This document shows positions 1 through 6,932 of a stretch of DNA of 14,360 bases, one piece after another (position 1 is the stretch's first letter; every line of letters starts with the position of its first letter). This stretch comes from Cytophagaceae bacterium. GTDB lineage: Bacteria > Bacteroidota > Bacteroidia > Cytophagales > Spirosomataceae. The stretch is from NCBI GenBank assembly GCA_027485075.1, contig JAIXRT010000106.1, positions 1 to 14,360 on the forward strand, written 5' to 3'. A program made the position numbers and the translations under genes. The notes below the pieces were generated by a model, which worked only from the letters and a program-made list of their open reading frames with translations, was not told the origin of the DNA and ran no database searches.

Positions 1-2
1 AT

Positions 3-50
3 TTGGGACAGGATGACTTTATGTTTTGGAGGAGAGGGGTATCGCTTTAG
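3..50 (+). CDS. Possible C-terminal end of an upstream gene (partial)
   Basis: Frame 3 is open from the window edge to a TAG at 48-50 and would encode LGQDDFMFWRRGVSL. The stop lies just before the heptad repeats begin, which is what one expects of a gene end followed by an intergenic repeat block. Frame 1 is an alternative: it stays open to a TAA at 70-72 but would have to read into the repeats. Frame 2 closes at 14-16. The fragment is too short to assign a family, and whether it is coding at all is inferred from position only. Confidence 0.35.
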   Translation: MGQDDFMFWRRGVSL

Positions 51-61
51 ACGTCAGACGC

Positions 62-110
62 GTCAGAGGTAAGAGGTGAGAAGTAAGAGGTGAGAAGTAA
101 GAGGTGAGAA
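62..110. repeat. Seven tandem 7-bp units, consensus GTNAGAR
   Basis: Seven consecutive heptamers are visible: GTCAGAG at 62-68, then GTAAGAG and GTGAGAA alternating three times from 69 to 110. This gives three perfect copies of the 14-mer GTAAGAGGTGAGAA, followed by a fading GTAA at 111-114. A related GTCAGAC lies at 53-59, offset by two bases. The block is non-coding and purine-rich on this strand. It shows no dyad symmetry and has no unique spacers, so it is not CRISPR-like. Function is unknown. Confidence 0.9.
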
Positions 111-129
111 GTAAATTAAAAATAACAGA

Positions 130-185
130 CGACTAGAGACTAGCGACTGGTGACTGGTGACTGGTGACTGACAACTAGCGACTAA
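130..185. repeat. Eight tandem 7-bp units, consensus NGACTRG
   Basis: Eight contiguous heptamers in one register: CGACTAG, AGACTAG, CGACTGG, TGACTGG twice, then TGACTGA, CAACTAG and CGACTAA. They share the core GACTRG and vary at the first base. The array starts 19 bp after the GTNAGAR array, across an A+T-rich spacer (111-129), and ends 11 bp before the ATG of the first operon gene. It has the same 7-bp period as its neighbour but a different sequence. It must lie in the promoter or leader region of the plus-strand operon unless the promoter is outside the window. Confidence 0.9.
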
Positions 186-196
186 ACAAATAAACT

Positions 197-940
197 ATGC
201 TATTTTCATTAAAAGGTAAAAAAGTGGTTGTCACCGGAGGATGCTCGGGAATTGGTAAATCGATTGCCTTAACATTCTTGCAACAAGGTGCGGAAGTGCA
301 TGTAATTGATTTACATAAACCGGCTGAACCTTTGCCTGATAAAATCAACTTTCATCAAGCAGATATTACCGACCTTGAAATGGTGGAGCAAATTGCCATG
401 CGATTGACTTCAATTGATATATTAGTCAATAATGCTGGTATTCCACAGATTGGTAATTTAGAAAAAACGAGTCCTGCCGACTTCCAACGAATTTTTGATG
501 TAAATGTAAAGGGCGCATATCATTGCATGTACGCTTTTATCCCAAACATGGTGAAACAAAAATCAGGTGTCATTCTAAACATGGCCTCAGTCGCAGCGTC
601 AGTTGGTATTCCAGATCGTTTTGGATACTCGATGACCAAAGGAGCAATTAAATCTATGACGCAATCCATAGCAAAAGATTATATCAATCAAGGCATTCGA
701 TGCAATTGCATATCACCAGGACGCGTCCATACACCATTTGTGGATGGATTCATCGCCAAAAACTATCCAGACAATCAAGCAGAAATGTTCGAAAAATTAT
801 CAAAAACACAGCCATTAGGTCGCATGGCTAAACCTGATGAAATTGCCAATTTAGCCTTATATTTATGCTCAGATGAAGCCGCATTCATCACAGGATGTGA
901 TTATCCAATCGACGGTGGATTCATTTATCTAAACAATTAA
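197..940 (+). CDS. 2-keto-3-deoxy-L-fuconate dehydrogenase-like SDR
   Basis: A classical short-chain dehydrogenase of 247 aa, the usual size. Visible motifs are TGGCSGIG (13-20) for dinucleotide binding, Asp38 after the second beta strand (suggesting NAD+), NNAG (78-81), Asn103, Ser131, and Y144-S-M-T-K148, a complete catalytic tetrad. The stretch around the active site (GIPDRFGYS), the RCN-x-ISPG segment and the C-terminal PIDGG resemble the SDR that oxidises 2-keto-3-deoxy-L-fuconate at C4 in Burkholderia and Xanthomonas type L-fucose catabolism. The product would be the substrate of the FAH hydrolase two genes downstream. It is the first gene of a seven-gene operon and lies 5 bp from the next gene. 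The ATG at 197 puts the Rossmann motif at the normal distance. The exact substrate is inferred; a generic FabG-like role is less likely in this context. Confidence 0.75.
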   Translation: MLFSLKGKKVVVTGGCSGIGKSIALTFLQQGAEVHVIDLHKPAEPLPDKINFHQADITDLEMVEQIAMRLTSIDILVNNAGIPQIGNLEKTSPADFQRIFDVNVKGAYHCMYAFIPNMVKQKSGVILNMASVAASVGIPDRFGYSMTKGAIKSMTQSIAKDYINQGIRCNCISPGRVHTPFVDGFIAKNYPDNQAEMFEKLSKTQPLGRMAKPDEIANLALYLCSDEAAFITGCDYPIDGGFIYLNN

Positions 941-945
941 AACCT

Positions 946-1623
946 ATGAAAACGAAAATTTTAAGCATCATTTGTTTAATCTGCATGAGCCTTAGCTCAT
1001 ACAAAACATTAGAAAATCCTACACGTATCGTGTTTTTTGGTGATTCGATCACACAAGCAGGGGTTAACAAAACAGGTTACATTACCAAAATGGCTGAAAT
1101 GCTCGGTGCACAAGGCCTAGCCAGTAAATACGAACTTATCGGAGCGGGAATTGGAGGCAATAAAATCTATGATTTATACCTGCGACACGAAGAAGATGTC
1201 ATTGCTAAAAAACCAAATATTGTCATCATATATGTAGGAATTAATGACGTTTGGCATAAAACAACCTCGCGTACAGGGACAGATCCAGACAAGTTTGAAA
1301 GATTCTATACAGCTTTAATCAAAAGGTTACAAAAAGCTAATATTCAAGTAGTTATATGTACGCCAACGGTCATTGGCGAGAAGTTCGATGCAACAAATGA
1401 GAATGACGGTGACCTAAATTCGTATTCCAATGTCATTCGTAAAATTGCCACAGATAATCAATGTAAATTAATCGATTTACGTAAAGCATTTTTAAGCTAC
1501 GAGGAGAAAAATAATATTGAGAATAAAGCATCTGGAATTTTAACTACAGATCGCGTACACTTAAACGAGGCAGGAAATCAGTTTTTAGCTGAAACTATGT
1601 GGGCAACAATCAAAAATTTATAG
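946..1623 (+). CDS. Secreted SGNH/GDSL-family hydrolase (probable carbohydrate esterase)
   Basis: A 225-aa SGNH-fold hydrolase. Block I is FGDSITQ with nucleophile Ser34, block II glycines are near 67-71 (GIGGN), block III is GIND with Asn100, and block V is DRVHLNEAG with Asp202 and His205, so the full catalytic set is present. Residues 1 to about 19 form a short hydrophobic signal sequence with Cys10 and Cys13 but no convincing lipobox, so periplasmic or surface export is likely. SGNH enzymes of this type often remove acetyl or other acyl groups from glycans. It sits 5 bp after the SDR and 3 bp before the FAH gene, making it the only exported product within the sugar-acid part of the operon. 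A role in deacylating a fucose-containing glycan is inference. Lipase or thioesterase activity cannot be excluded. Confidence 0.8.
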   Translation: MKTKILSIICLICMSLSSYKTLENPTRIVFFGDSITQAGVNKTGYITKMAEMLGAQGLASKYELIGAGIGGNKIYDLYLRHEEDVIAKKPNIVIIYVGINDVWHKTTSRTGTDPDKFERFYTALIKRLQKANIQVVICTPTVIGEKFDATNENDGDLNSYSNVIRKIATDNQCKLIDLRKAFLSYEEKNNIENKASGILTTDRVHLNEAGNQFLAETMWATIKNL

Positions 1624-1626
1624 TCG

Positions 1627-2475
1627 ATGCAATTAGTAAGAATAGGAGAATTTGAACAAGAAAAACCAGCGATACTCATCGATGGTCGCTATTTAGATGT
1701 ATCAGCACATGTTCAAGATTATAATGAAGCATTTTTTGCTGCAGATGGTTTAACCCAACTAGCAAAAATAGTCGCCTCTACAGATTTACCTGAAATCAAA
1801 TCACCTAAGCGTATTGGTTCATGTGTCGCCAGACCATCCAAAATTATCTGCGTGGGATTGAACTATGCAGATCATGCGCGTGAAACAGGTGCAGAAATCC
1901 CAACGGAGCCCATACTTTTCTTTAAGTCAACAACGGCCCTGAGTGGTCCATTCGATCCTGTAGTTATTCCGAAGGGATCTACCAAAACCGATTGGGAAGT
2001 GGAATTAGCTATCGTTATTGGCAAAAAAGCCCAATATGTTTCAGAATCTGATGCCTATGATTATGTAGCTGGCTATTGTTTACATAATGATTATTCAGAA
2101 CGCGAATACCAATTGGAACGCGGTGGTAACTGGTCCAAAGGAAAGGGTTGTGACACATTCGCACCTTTAGGACCTGTTTTAGTTACGAAAGAGGAGATAA
2201 AAGATGTACATAATTTAAACATGTGGCTCGATGTAAATGGAAAGCGTTTTCAAACATCGAACACAGATCAGTTAATCTTTAACGTTCCACAAGTAGTATC
2301 CTATATTTCCCAATTCATGACCCTTTTACCGGGTGATGTAATTTCTACGGGGACACCACATGGTGTAGGATTGGGTTTCAAACCACCTATTTATTTACAA
2401 GCTGGTGACGTAGTAACTTTAGGAATGGAAGGTTTAGGAGAACAAAAACAGACAGCTGTAGCATATTCAAAATGA
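1627..2475 (+). CDS. FAH-family hydrolase, probable 2,4-diketo-3-deoxy-L-fuconate hydrolase
   Basis: A fumarylacetoacetate-hydrolase fold protein of 282 aa, full length for this subfamily. Visible are GLNYADHARE (77-86) with the active-site His83 and Glu86, the metal ligands Glu124 and Glu126 in DWEVEL with Asp155 in HNDYSERE, the KGKGCDTF-x-PLGP stretch (171-183) and STGTPHGVG near the C-terminus. Relatives are often labelled ureidoglycolate lyase, but those in L-fucose clusters cleave 2,4-diketo-3-deoxy-L-fuconate to pyruvate and L-lactate. Here the lactonase gene overlaps it by 4 bp (ATGA) and two SDRs flank the set, so the sugar-acid role is favoured. It is the last step of the route. The cytoplasmic location follows from the absence of a signal peptide. 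The stereochemical specificity (fuconate against rhamnonate or arabonate series) cannot be read from sequence. Confidence 0.82.
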   Translation: MQLVRIGEFEQEKPAILIDGRYLDVSAHVQDYNEAFFAADGLTQLAKIVASTDLPEIKSPKRIGSCVARPSKIICVGLNYADHARETGAEIPTEPILFFKSTTALSGPFDPVVIPKGSTKTDWEVELAIVIGKKAQYVSESDAYDYVAGYCLHNDYSEREYQLERGGNWSKGKGCDTFAPLGPVLVTKEEIKDVHNLNMWLDVNGKRFQTSNTDQLIFNVPQVVSYISQFMTLLPGDVISTGTPHGVGLGFKPPIYLQAGDVVTLGMEGLGEQKQTAVAYSK

Positions 2476-3290
2476 TTGATTCCCATCAGCATTTCTGGAA
2501 CTATGATGAAGAACGAGACGCCTGGATAACACCAGAAATGTCTGTTATTCGCGCTGATTTCTATCCTGATGAAGATACATTTCGTTCAAAAGGAATTCAA
2601 AGTTGTGTAGCAGTACAAGCGGCATCATCAGAAGAAGAAACCTTGTTTCTACTTGCTTTAGCCGAGCAATCAGATTTTATACGCGGGGTAGTAGGCTGGG
2701 TAGATTTGCAACAATCAGATATAGAAGACAGACTTGCCTATTTCTCACAATTTGAAACCCTAAAAGGTTTTCGCCACATCGTTCAAGGTGAAAAAGATGC
2801 TGATTTTCTTAAAAGACCAGCATTTTTAAAAGGTATTCGTTCGCTAGATGCCTTCGATTATACCTATGATTTACTGATTTTACCACATCAATTGAAGTCT
2901 GGAATTGAATTTTGTCAAAGTCTTGAACAGAAAATCGTATTAGACCATTTGGCAAAACCACCTATTAAATCAGGTGATTTAGGCATTTGGAAAAAAGAAT
3001 TACAAGCCTTTAAATCACTAGATCATGTATCTGCCAAAATATCCGGTTTAGTAACCGAAGCCAATTGGCAAACTTGGACCAAGGATCAAATTAAAGAAGT
3101 AGTGGATACCGCATTAGCCGTATTTGGACCAAATCGATTGATGTTTGGTACAGATTATCCTGTGGTTAAAGTAGCCGCTGAATTAGATACGTGGATTGAA
3201 GTTTACACGTCTCAAATTCAATCGCTAAGCAAGTCGGAACAAGAAAAAATGAATCAATCGAATTGCATCAACTTTTACGCATTAGACTAA
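2472..3290 (+). CDS. L-fuconolactonase-like amidohydrolase
   Basis: An amidohydrolase-superfamily TIM-barrel protein of 272 aa in the COG3618 group of sugar lactonases. The N-terminal metal motif is His5-x-His7 in DSHQHFW. Further conserved positions are Arg101-His102, LDHLAKP with His159, Lys189 in SAKISGL, and FGTDYP with Asp228, in the expected order. It hydrolyses an aldonolactone, most likely L-fucono-1,5-lactone, to the acid. Relatives act on L-fucono-, L-galactono-, D-arabino- or L-rhamnonolactones, so substrate choice rests on the neighbouring L-fucose dehydrogenase-like SDR, whose gene starts one base after this stop. The start overlaps the FAH gene by ATGA, suggesting coupled translation. 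No signal peptide is present, so it acts in the cytoplasm. Confidence 0.82.
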   Translation: MIDSHQHFWNYDEERDAWITPEMSVIRADFYPDEDTFRSKGIQSCVAVQAASSEEETLFLLALAEQSDFIRGVVGWVDLQQSDIEDRLAYFSQFETLKGFRHIVQGEKDADFLKRPAFLKGIRSLDAFDYTYDLLILPHQLKSGIEFCQSLEQKIVLDHLAKPPIKSGDLGIWKKELQAFKSLDHVSAKISGLVTEANWQTWTKDQIKEVVDTALAVFGPNRLMFGTDYPVVKVAAELDTWIEVYTSQIQSLSKSEQEKMNQSNCINFYALD

Positions 3291-3291
3291 T

Positions 3292-4071
3292 ATGAATCTA
3301 GGACTCAAAGAAAAAGTAATCATTGTAACCGGTGGCGCCAAGGGAATAGGCGCAGGAATCAGTCAAGCCTTAGGCTTAGAATCTGCGATGGTTGTTATTG
3401 TTGGCCGTAACGAAGCCGATAACCAAGCTTGCATCAGCATCATCCAAGCCACAGGGGGACAAGCTTTTTCATTTGTAGCTGAACTAACTCGACCTGAAGA
3501 ATGTACACGTGTGGTAGAGGACATTGTAAAAATGTTTGGCAGAATAGATGGACTAGTGAATAATGCGGGGGTTAATGATGGGGTAGGACTCGAAAATGGC
3601 ACTTATGAGCGTTTTATGCAATCGCTACATGCGAATCTTGTTCATTATTATCTGCTTGCACAAGCTTGTTTACCTTACCTGAAACTTTCAAAAGGTGCTA
3701 TCGTAAATATCGGTTCCAAAACTGCTGAAACGGGCCAAGGGGGAACGTCAGCTTATGCTGCTGCAAATGGTGGAAGAAACGCTTTGACACGTGAATGGGC
3801 CGTAGAACTATTGCCATTTAACATTCGAGTGAATGCGGTAATCGTAGCCGAATGCTATACGCCACTATACGAAAAGTGGATTCAAACCTTGCCAAACCCG
3901 AAAGAAAAATTAGCTGAAATTGAGTCTAAGATTCCTTTAGGCCAACGAATGACTACGGCAGATGAGTTAGGAGCAATGGTCGCTTTCTTATTGTCACCTA
4001 AATCAAGTCATACCACAGGACAATTAATCCATGTGGACGGTGGATATGTTCACTTAGATCGTGCCCTATGA
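3292..4071 (+). CDS. L-fucose dehydrogenase-like SDR with Asn replacing the catalytic Lys
   Basis: A 259-aa short-chain dehydrogenase. The cofactor motif is TGGAKGIG (13-20), and Gly38-Arg39 after the second strand hints at NADP+. NNAG is at 90-93, Ser142 lies 13 residues before Tyr155, and the C-terminus is VDGGYVHLDRAL. The NNAGVNDG, ALTREWAVEL, AE-x(2)-TPLY and SHTTG segments resemble proteobacterial L-fucose dehydrogenases that oxidise L-fucose or D-arabinose at C1. The odd point is the active site: it reads YAAAN, so the usual Lys of YxxxK is Asn159 (AAT at 3766-3768). The protein is otherwise full length with no frameshift. Either this branch works without the Lys, with another residue replacing it, or activity is altered. 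It lies one base after the lactonase gene and overlaps the next gene by ATGA, matching a first-step role. Confidence 0.78.
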   Translation: MNLGLKEKVIIVTGGAKGIGAGISQALGLESAMVVIVGRNEADNQACISIIQATGGQAFSFVAELTRPEECTRVVEDIVKMFGRIDGLVNNAGVNDGVGLENGTYERFMQSLHANLVHYYLLAQACLPYLKLSKGAIVNIGSKTAETGQGGTSAYAAANGGRNALTREWAVELLPFNIRVNAVIVAECYTPLYEKWIQTLPNPKEKLAEIESKIPLGQRMTTADELGAMVAFLLSPKSSHTTGQLIHVDGGYVHLDRAL

Positions 4072-5123
4072 TTCAAGAACGCGATTTAGTTAGTCCTGGA
4101 TTACTCGTAGATCCCAAAATCGTGCAAGCCAATATAGCTTGGATTTTGAAACAAGTGGATAATAATCCACATCGCCTCCGACCGCATATAAAAACGCATA
4201 AAACCCGTGAAGTAAATCAAATGCTTTTAGCAGCGGGTATCTACAAATTCAAAGCTGCAACCATCGCTGAAGCTGAATTATTAGCGTTAGATGAGGCACC
4301 AGATGTGTTGTTATCCATGCAACCAACAGGCACAACGCTCACCCGATTCATAGAACTTCAAAAAAAATACCCCAAAACCTCATTTTCATGCCTTTTAGAC
4401 GACCGAGTAGCTGCATCGAAGTTGGCGGAAGTCTGTGAAAATCAAAAAGTCTTCGTCGATTTAAACATGGGCATGAATCGGACAGGTATACTCCCAGAGG
4501 AAGCATTACCGCTAATTCAACACATCCAACAATTAGAGAACTTGCAATTAGTAGGCCTTCACGCATACGACGGTCACATTCGTGATGCGAATATTGAAGA
4601 CCGCAAAAAACATGTTGAGAAGGATTTTGAGCACTTTTTTGACTTAGTTAATCAATTGGATTCCAACTTAGAATTGGTTGTAGGTGGAACGCCAAGTTTT
4701 TTAGTGCATCATCAGAATCCAAAATTCGTTTGTAGTCCAGGTACATTTGTATTCTTCGATACCGGCTATGCAAAATTGTATCCTCAAGAAAGTGTACAAT
4801 TAGCCGTACAAGTAATTGGCAGAATTATATCAAAGCCTACTAATCATACCATTTGCATCGATGTGGGGCATAAATCTGTAGCCCCTGAAAATTCGATTGA
4901 AAATCGGCTTTCCTTCATCAATCATCCCGATTGGAAATTACTCAGCCAAAGTGAAGAACACGGAATTGTGGAAGTGGGAGATAATTCTAGCTATGCTATC
5001 GGCGAAGTAATTCACATGTATCCATACCATATATGCCCAACGGTTGCCTTGCATCAATCACTACAAGTTACCGACGGATCCACTTGGAAGGTCTTAGCTA
5101 GAGACCGTAAACTAACGATTTAA
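4068..5123 (+). CDS. DSD1/D-threonine-aldolase-type PLP enzyme
   Basis: A fold-type III PLP enzyme of 351 aa. RPHIKTHKT places the Schiff-base lysine at Lys42. VDLNMGMNRTG (130-140), YDGH (167-170), and the phosphate-binding GGTPS (206-210) follow. Near the C-terminus His321-x-Cys323-Pro matches the zinc ligands of eukaryotic-type D-serine dehydratase (DSD1); D-threonine aldolases have a His/Asp pair at that position. The likely reaction is D-serine to pyruvate and ammonia, or retro-aldol cleavage of a D-3-hydroxyamino acid. The His-x-Cys pair favours dehydratase, but this is inference. It overlaps the SDR gene by 4 bp and the M19 dipeptidase gene begins one base after its stop. That dipeptidase family can release C-terminal D-residues, so the pair may feed each other. 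It has no obvious step in fucose breakdown. Confidence 0.8.
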   Translation: MIQERDLVSPGLLVDPKIVQANIAWILKQVDNNPHRLRPHIKTHKTREVNQMLLAAGIYKFKAATIAEAELLALDEAPDVLLSMQPTGTTLTRFIELQKKYPKTSFSCLLDDRVAASKLAEVCENQKVFVDLNMGMNRTGILPEEALPLIQHIQQLENLQLVGLHAYDGHIRDANIEDRKKHVEKDFEHFFDLVNQLDSNLELVVGGTPSFLVHHQNPKFVCSPGTFVFFDTGYAKLYPQESVQLAVQVIGRIISKPTNHTICIDVGHKSVAPENSIENRLSFINHPDWKLLSQSEEHGIVEVGDNSSYAIGEVIHMYPYHICPTVALHQSLQVTDGSTWKVLARDRKLTI

Positions 5124-5124
5124 G

Positions 5125-6183
5125 ATGTTTATAGTAGACGCACATCTAGATTTGAGCATGAATGCTTTAGAGTGGAATCGCGATTTACGATCCTCCATTC
5201 AAGAGATCAATGACCGTGAAAAACACTTATCAGATAAACCAGATCGTGGATTAGCCACAGTTTCCTTAGAAGTATTACGCAAAGGCAACATCGGATTAGT
5301 CGTAGCTACACAAATTGCAAGGTATGTTGATCGAAACTCTTCACTAACTGGTTGGAACTCACCCGAACAAGCTTGGGCTCAGACACAAGGCCAATTGGCG
5401 TATTATAAAGCATTGGAGAAAAGTAATGATCTGCGTCCGATCCTAAATTTACCCGAATTATATACCCATTTAGAGACGTGGCCAACGGATCAACATACCA
5501 TTGGATATATCCTAAGTTTAGAAGGAGCGGATTCCATTGTGTCTTTGGAATATTTAGAAATAGCCCACGAAGCAGGATTACGAGCCTTAGGACCAGCACA
5601 TTACGGACCTGGGAGATATGCACAAGGAACAAATGCCACGGGAGGTATCGGTCCAAAAGGGCGTGAATTACTGCAAAAAATGCAGGAATTGAACATTATA
5701 TTAGATGCCACGCATTTATGTGACGATAGTTTTGATGAAGCAATGGAACACTTTGACGGCCATGTTTGGGCAAGTCATCATAATTGTCGGGCCCTGGTGG
5801 ATCATAACCGCCAATTCTCAGATGCTCAATTTAAGGAGTTAATTCGTCGGGGAGCGGTGATTGGTATGCCATTGGACGCATGGATGATGGTACCCAATTG
5901 GGAACGAGGGAAATCCAACCCAAAATCCATGGGAGTGACATTAAACACCATGATTGACCATTTGAGCCATATTTGTGACCTAGCAGGCGACACAAATCAT
6001 GTGGGGATGGGTACGGATTTAGATGGTGGATTTGGCAAAGAACAATGTCCGTATGATTTAGAGACGATTGCCGACCTGCAAAAAATTCCTAATCTATTGG
6101 CTAAAAGAGGTTTCTCGGAAGATGATATTAAAAAAATCTGCCACCAAAACTGGTTGAATTTTTTAGAAAAAGCGTGGGCTTAA
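5125..6183 (+). CDS. M19-family (membrane/renal-type) dipeptidase
   Basis: A 352-aa zinc dipeptidase of peptidase family M19. The binuclear metal site can be followed: DAHLD with His7 and Asp9, Glu133 in SLEGAD, His197 in DATHLC, His218 in WASHH, and a GTDLDGG segment with Asp298 and Asp300. Members hydrolyse dipeptides and uniquely tolerate a D-amino acid at the C-terminal position; bacterial relatives are active on L,D-dipeptides. There is no signal peptide, so it should act in the cytoplasm on imported dipeptides. It is the last gene of the plus operon, one base after the PLP enzyme. Its TAA at 6181-6183 overlaps the stop codon of the convergent SDR gene. Some M19-like proteins have other activities, so the dipeptide substrate is probable rather than certain. 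Confidence 0.85.
   Translation: MFIVDAHLDLSMNALEWNRDLRSSIQEINDREKHLSDKPDRGLATVSLEVLRKGNIGLVVATQIARYVDRNSSLTGWNSPEQAWAQTQGQLAYYKALEKSNDLRPILNLPELYTHLETWPTDQHTIGYILSLEGADSIVSLEYLEIAHEAGLRALGPAHYGPGRYAQGTNATGGIGPKGRELLQKMQELNIILDATHLCDDSFDEAMEHFDGHVWASHHNCRALVDHNRQFSDAQFKELIRRGAVIGMPLDAWMMVPNWERGKSNPKSMGVTLNTMIDHLSHICDLAGDTNHVGMGTDLDGGFGKEQCPYDLETIADLQKIPNLLAKRGFSEDDIKKICHQNWLNFLEKAWA
6180..6183. other. Shared TTAA: overlapping stop codons of two convergent operons
   Basis: The palindrome TTAA holds the plus-strand TAA (6181-6183) of the dipeptidase and, on the minus strand, the TAA (6182-6180) of the SDR. There is no intergenic base and I see no GC-rich inverted repeat followed by a T-run around this point on either strand. 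Transcripts of both seven-gene operons must therefore end inside the opposing coding region or overlap more extensively. Confidence 0.9.
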
Positions 6184-6932
6184 TGTTTAGGAGCAGGACT
6201 GATGGAAGTCCAACCGCCGTCAACAATTAAAGTTTGACCGGTAATGTGTTTAGCTTGATCCGATAAGAAAAATAAGGTGGCGGCGGCAATGTCCGAAACA
6301 TCAGCTGCCTTTCCCAAAGGCGTAATTTCAGCCCAATCAGATTGATATTCTGCATTCTTAAGCGTACGTTCCGTGATTGTAGCTCCTGGTGAAACCGAAT
6401 TGATTCGAATATGGAATGGGGATAAATCGATCACTAAATTCTTCACCAATTGATTTAAAGCAGCTTTTGTCATACCATAAGCAGCTAAATCAGGATGCGC
6501 TTGATGTCCCGTAACAGATGACATCACCACAATAGAACCCGCAATCTGCTTTTCTCGAAAACGTTTCGAAAGAGATTGAATTAGGAAAAAAGTACCCACC
6601 AGATTCACTTGCAAGATTTGATCCATGGAAGCACGCTGGTAGGACCAAAAATCCCCAAATGTCGTTATTCCAGCATTACATACGACGCCAGTAAGCTCAT
6701 GCGTCGATTGATCTAATACCTCGTTCAATTCAGCTAGAAACGCTTCAGAGCTTGCATCTGCATGAATACAAACATGATTATGCAAGCCTAACTCATTCAA
6801 GTGCTGGGTTGTAGCAGCCATGACACTGGCATCTATTTCATTCCAAACAACGTAATGACCATCCGATAAGAGTTGTTTAACTAACTCAAATCCGATTCCT
6901 TGCCCAGCACCTGTGATGACGTATAATTTCAT
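6180..6932 (-). CDS. Short-chain dehydrogenase/reductase, substrate unknown
   Basis: A 250-aa classical SDR with TGAGQGIG (7-14), acidic residues Glu32 and Asp34 after the second strand (favouring NAD+), CNAG (85-88), Asn110, Ser139, and Y152-G-M-T-K156, so the active site is complete, unlike the SDR at 3292. SPGA follows at 181-184 and VDGGW is close to the C-terminus. Its ATG overlaps the dehydratase stop in TAATG, the tightest type of coupling, so it is probably co-translated with the sugar-acid dehydratase. It could be a sugar (aldose) dehydrogenase acting before that dehydratase, a second keto-deoxy-acid dehydrogenase after it, or a reductase with an unrelated substrate. I cannot choose between these from sequence. 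It is the last gene of the minus-strand operon. Confidence 0.75.
   Translation of the reverse strand: MKLYVITGAGQGIGFELVKQLLSDGHYVVWNEIDASVMAATTQHLNELGLHNHVCIHADASSEAFLAELNEVLDQSTHELTGVVCNAGITTFGDFWSYQRASMDQILQVNLVGTFFLIQSLSKRFREKQIAGSIVVMSSVTGHQAHPDLAAYGMTKAALNQLVKNLVIDLSPFHIRINSVSPGATITERTLKNAEYQSDWAEITPLGKAADVSDIAAATLFFLSDQAKHITGQTLIVDGGWTSISPAPKH

Noticed and set aside
2..27. Promoter with TTTG at 2-5 and TATGTTTT at 20-27
   Set aside because: The spacing of 14 bases is too short for the Bacteroidota consensus and the site lies inside the probable end of an upstream gene.
62..185. The repeat blocks as a CRISPR array
   Set aside because: Units are 7 bp with no unique spacers and no dyad symmetry, so this is simple tandem repetition.
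1627..2475. Ureidoglycolate lyase
   Set aside because: This is a common automatic label for the FAH family; there are no purine or allantoin genes here, whereas the lactonase and SDRs fit a sugar-acid route.
3363..3602. Antisense open frame of 79 codons inside the SDR gene
   Set aside because: It lies wholly within a well-supported gene on the other strand and its product shows no family motif.
5306..5656. Antisense open frame of 116 codons inside the dipeptidase gene
   Set aside because: It overlaps metal-site coding sequence of a clear M19 gene and its translation has no family features.
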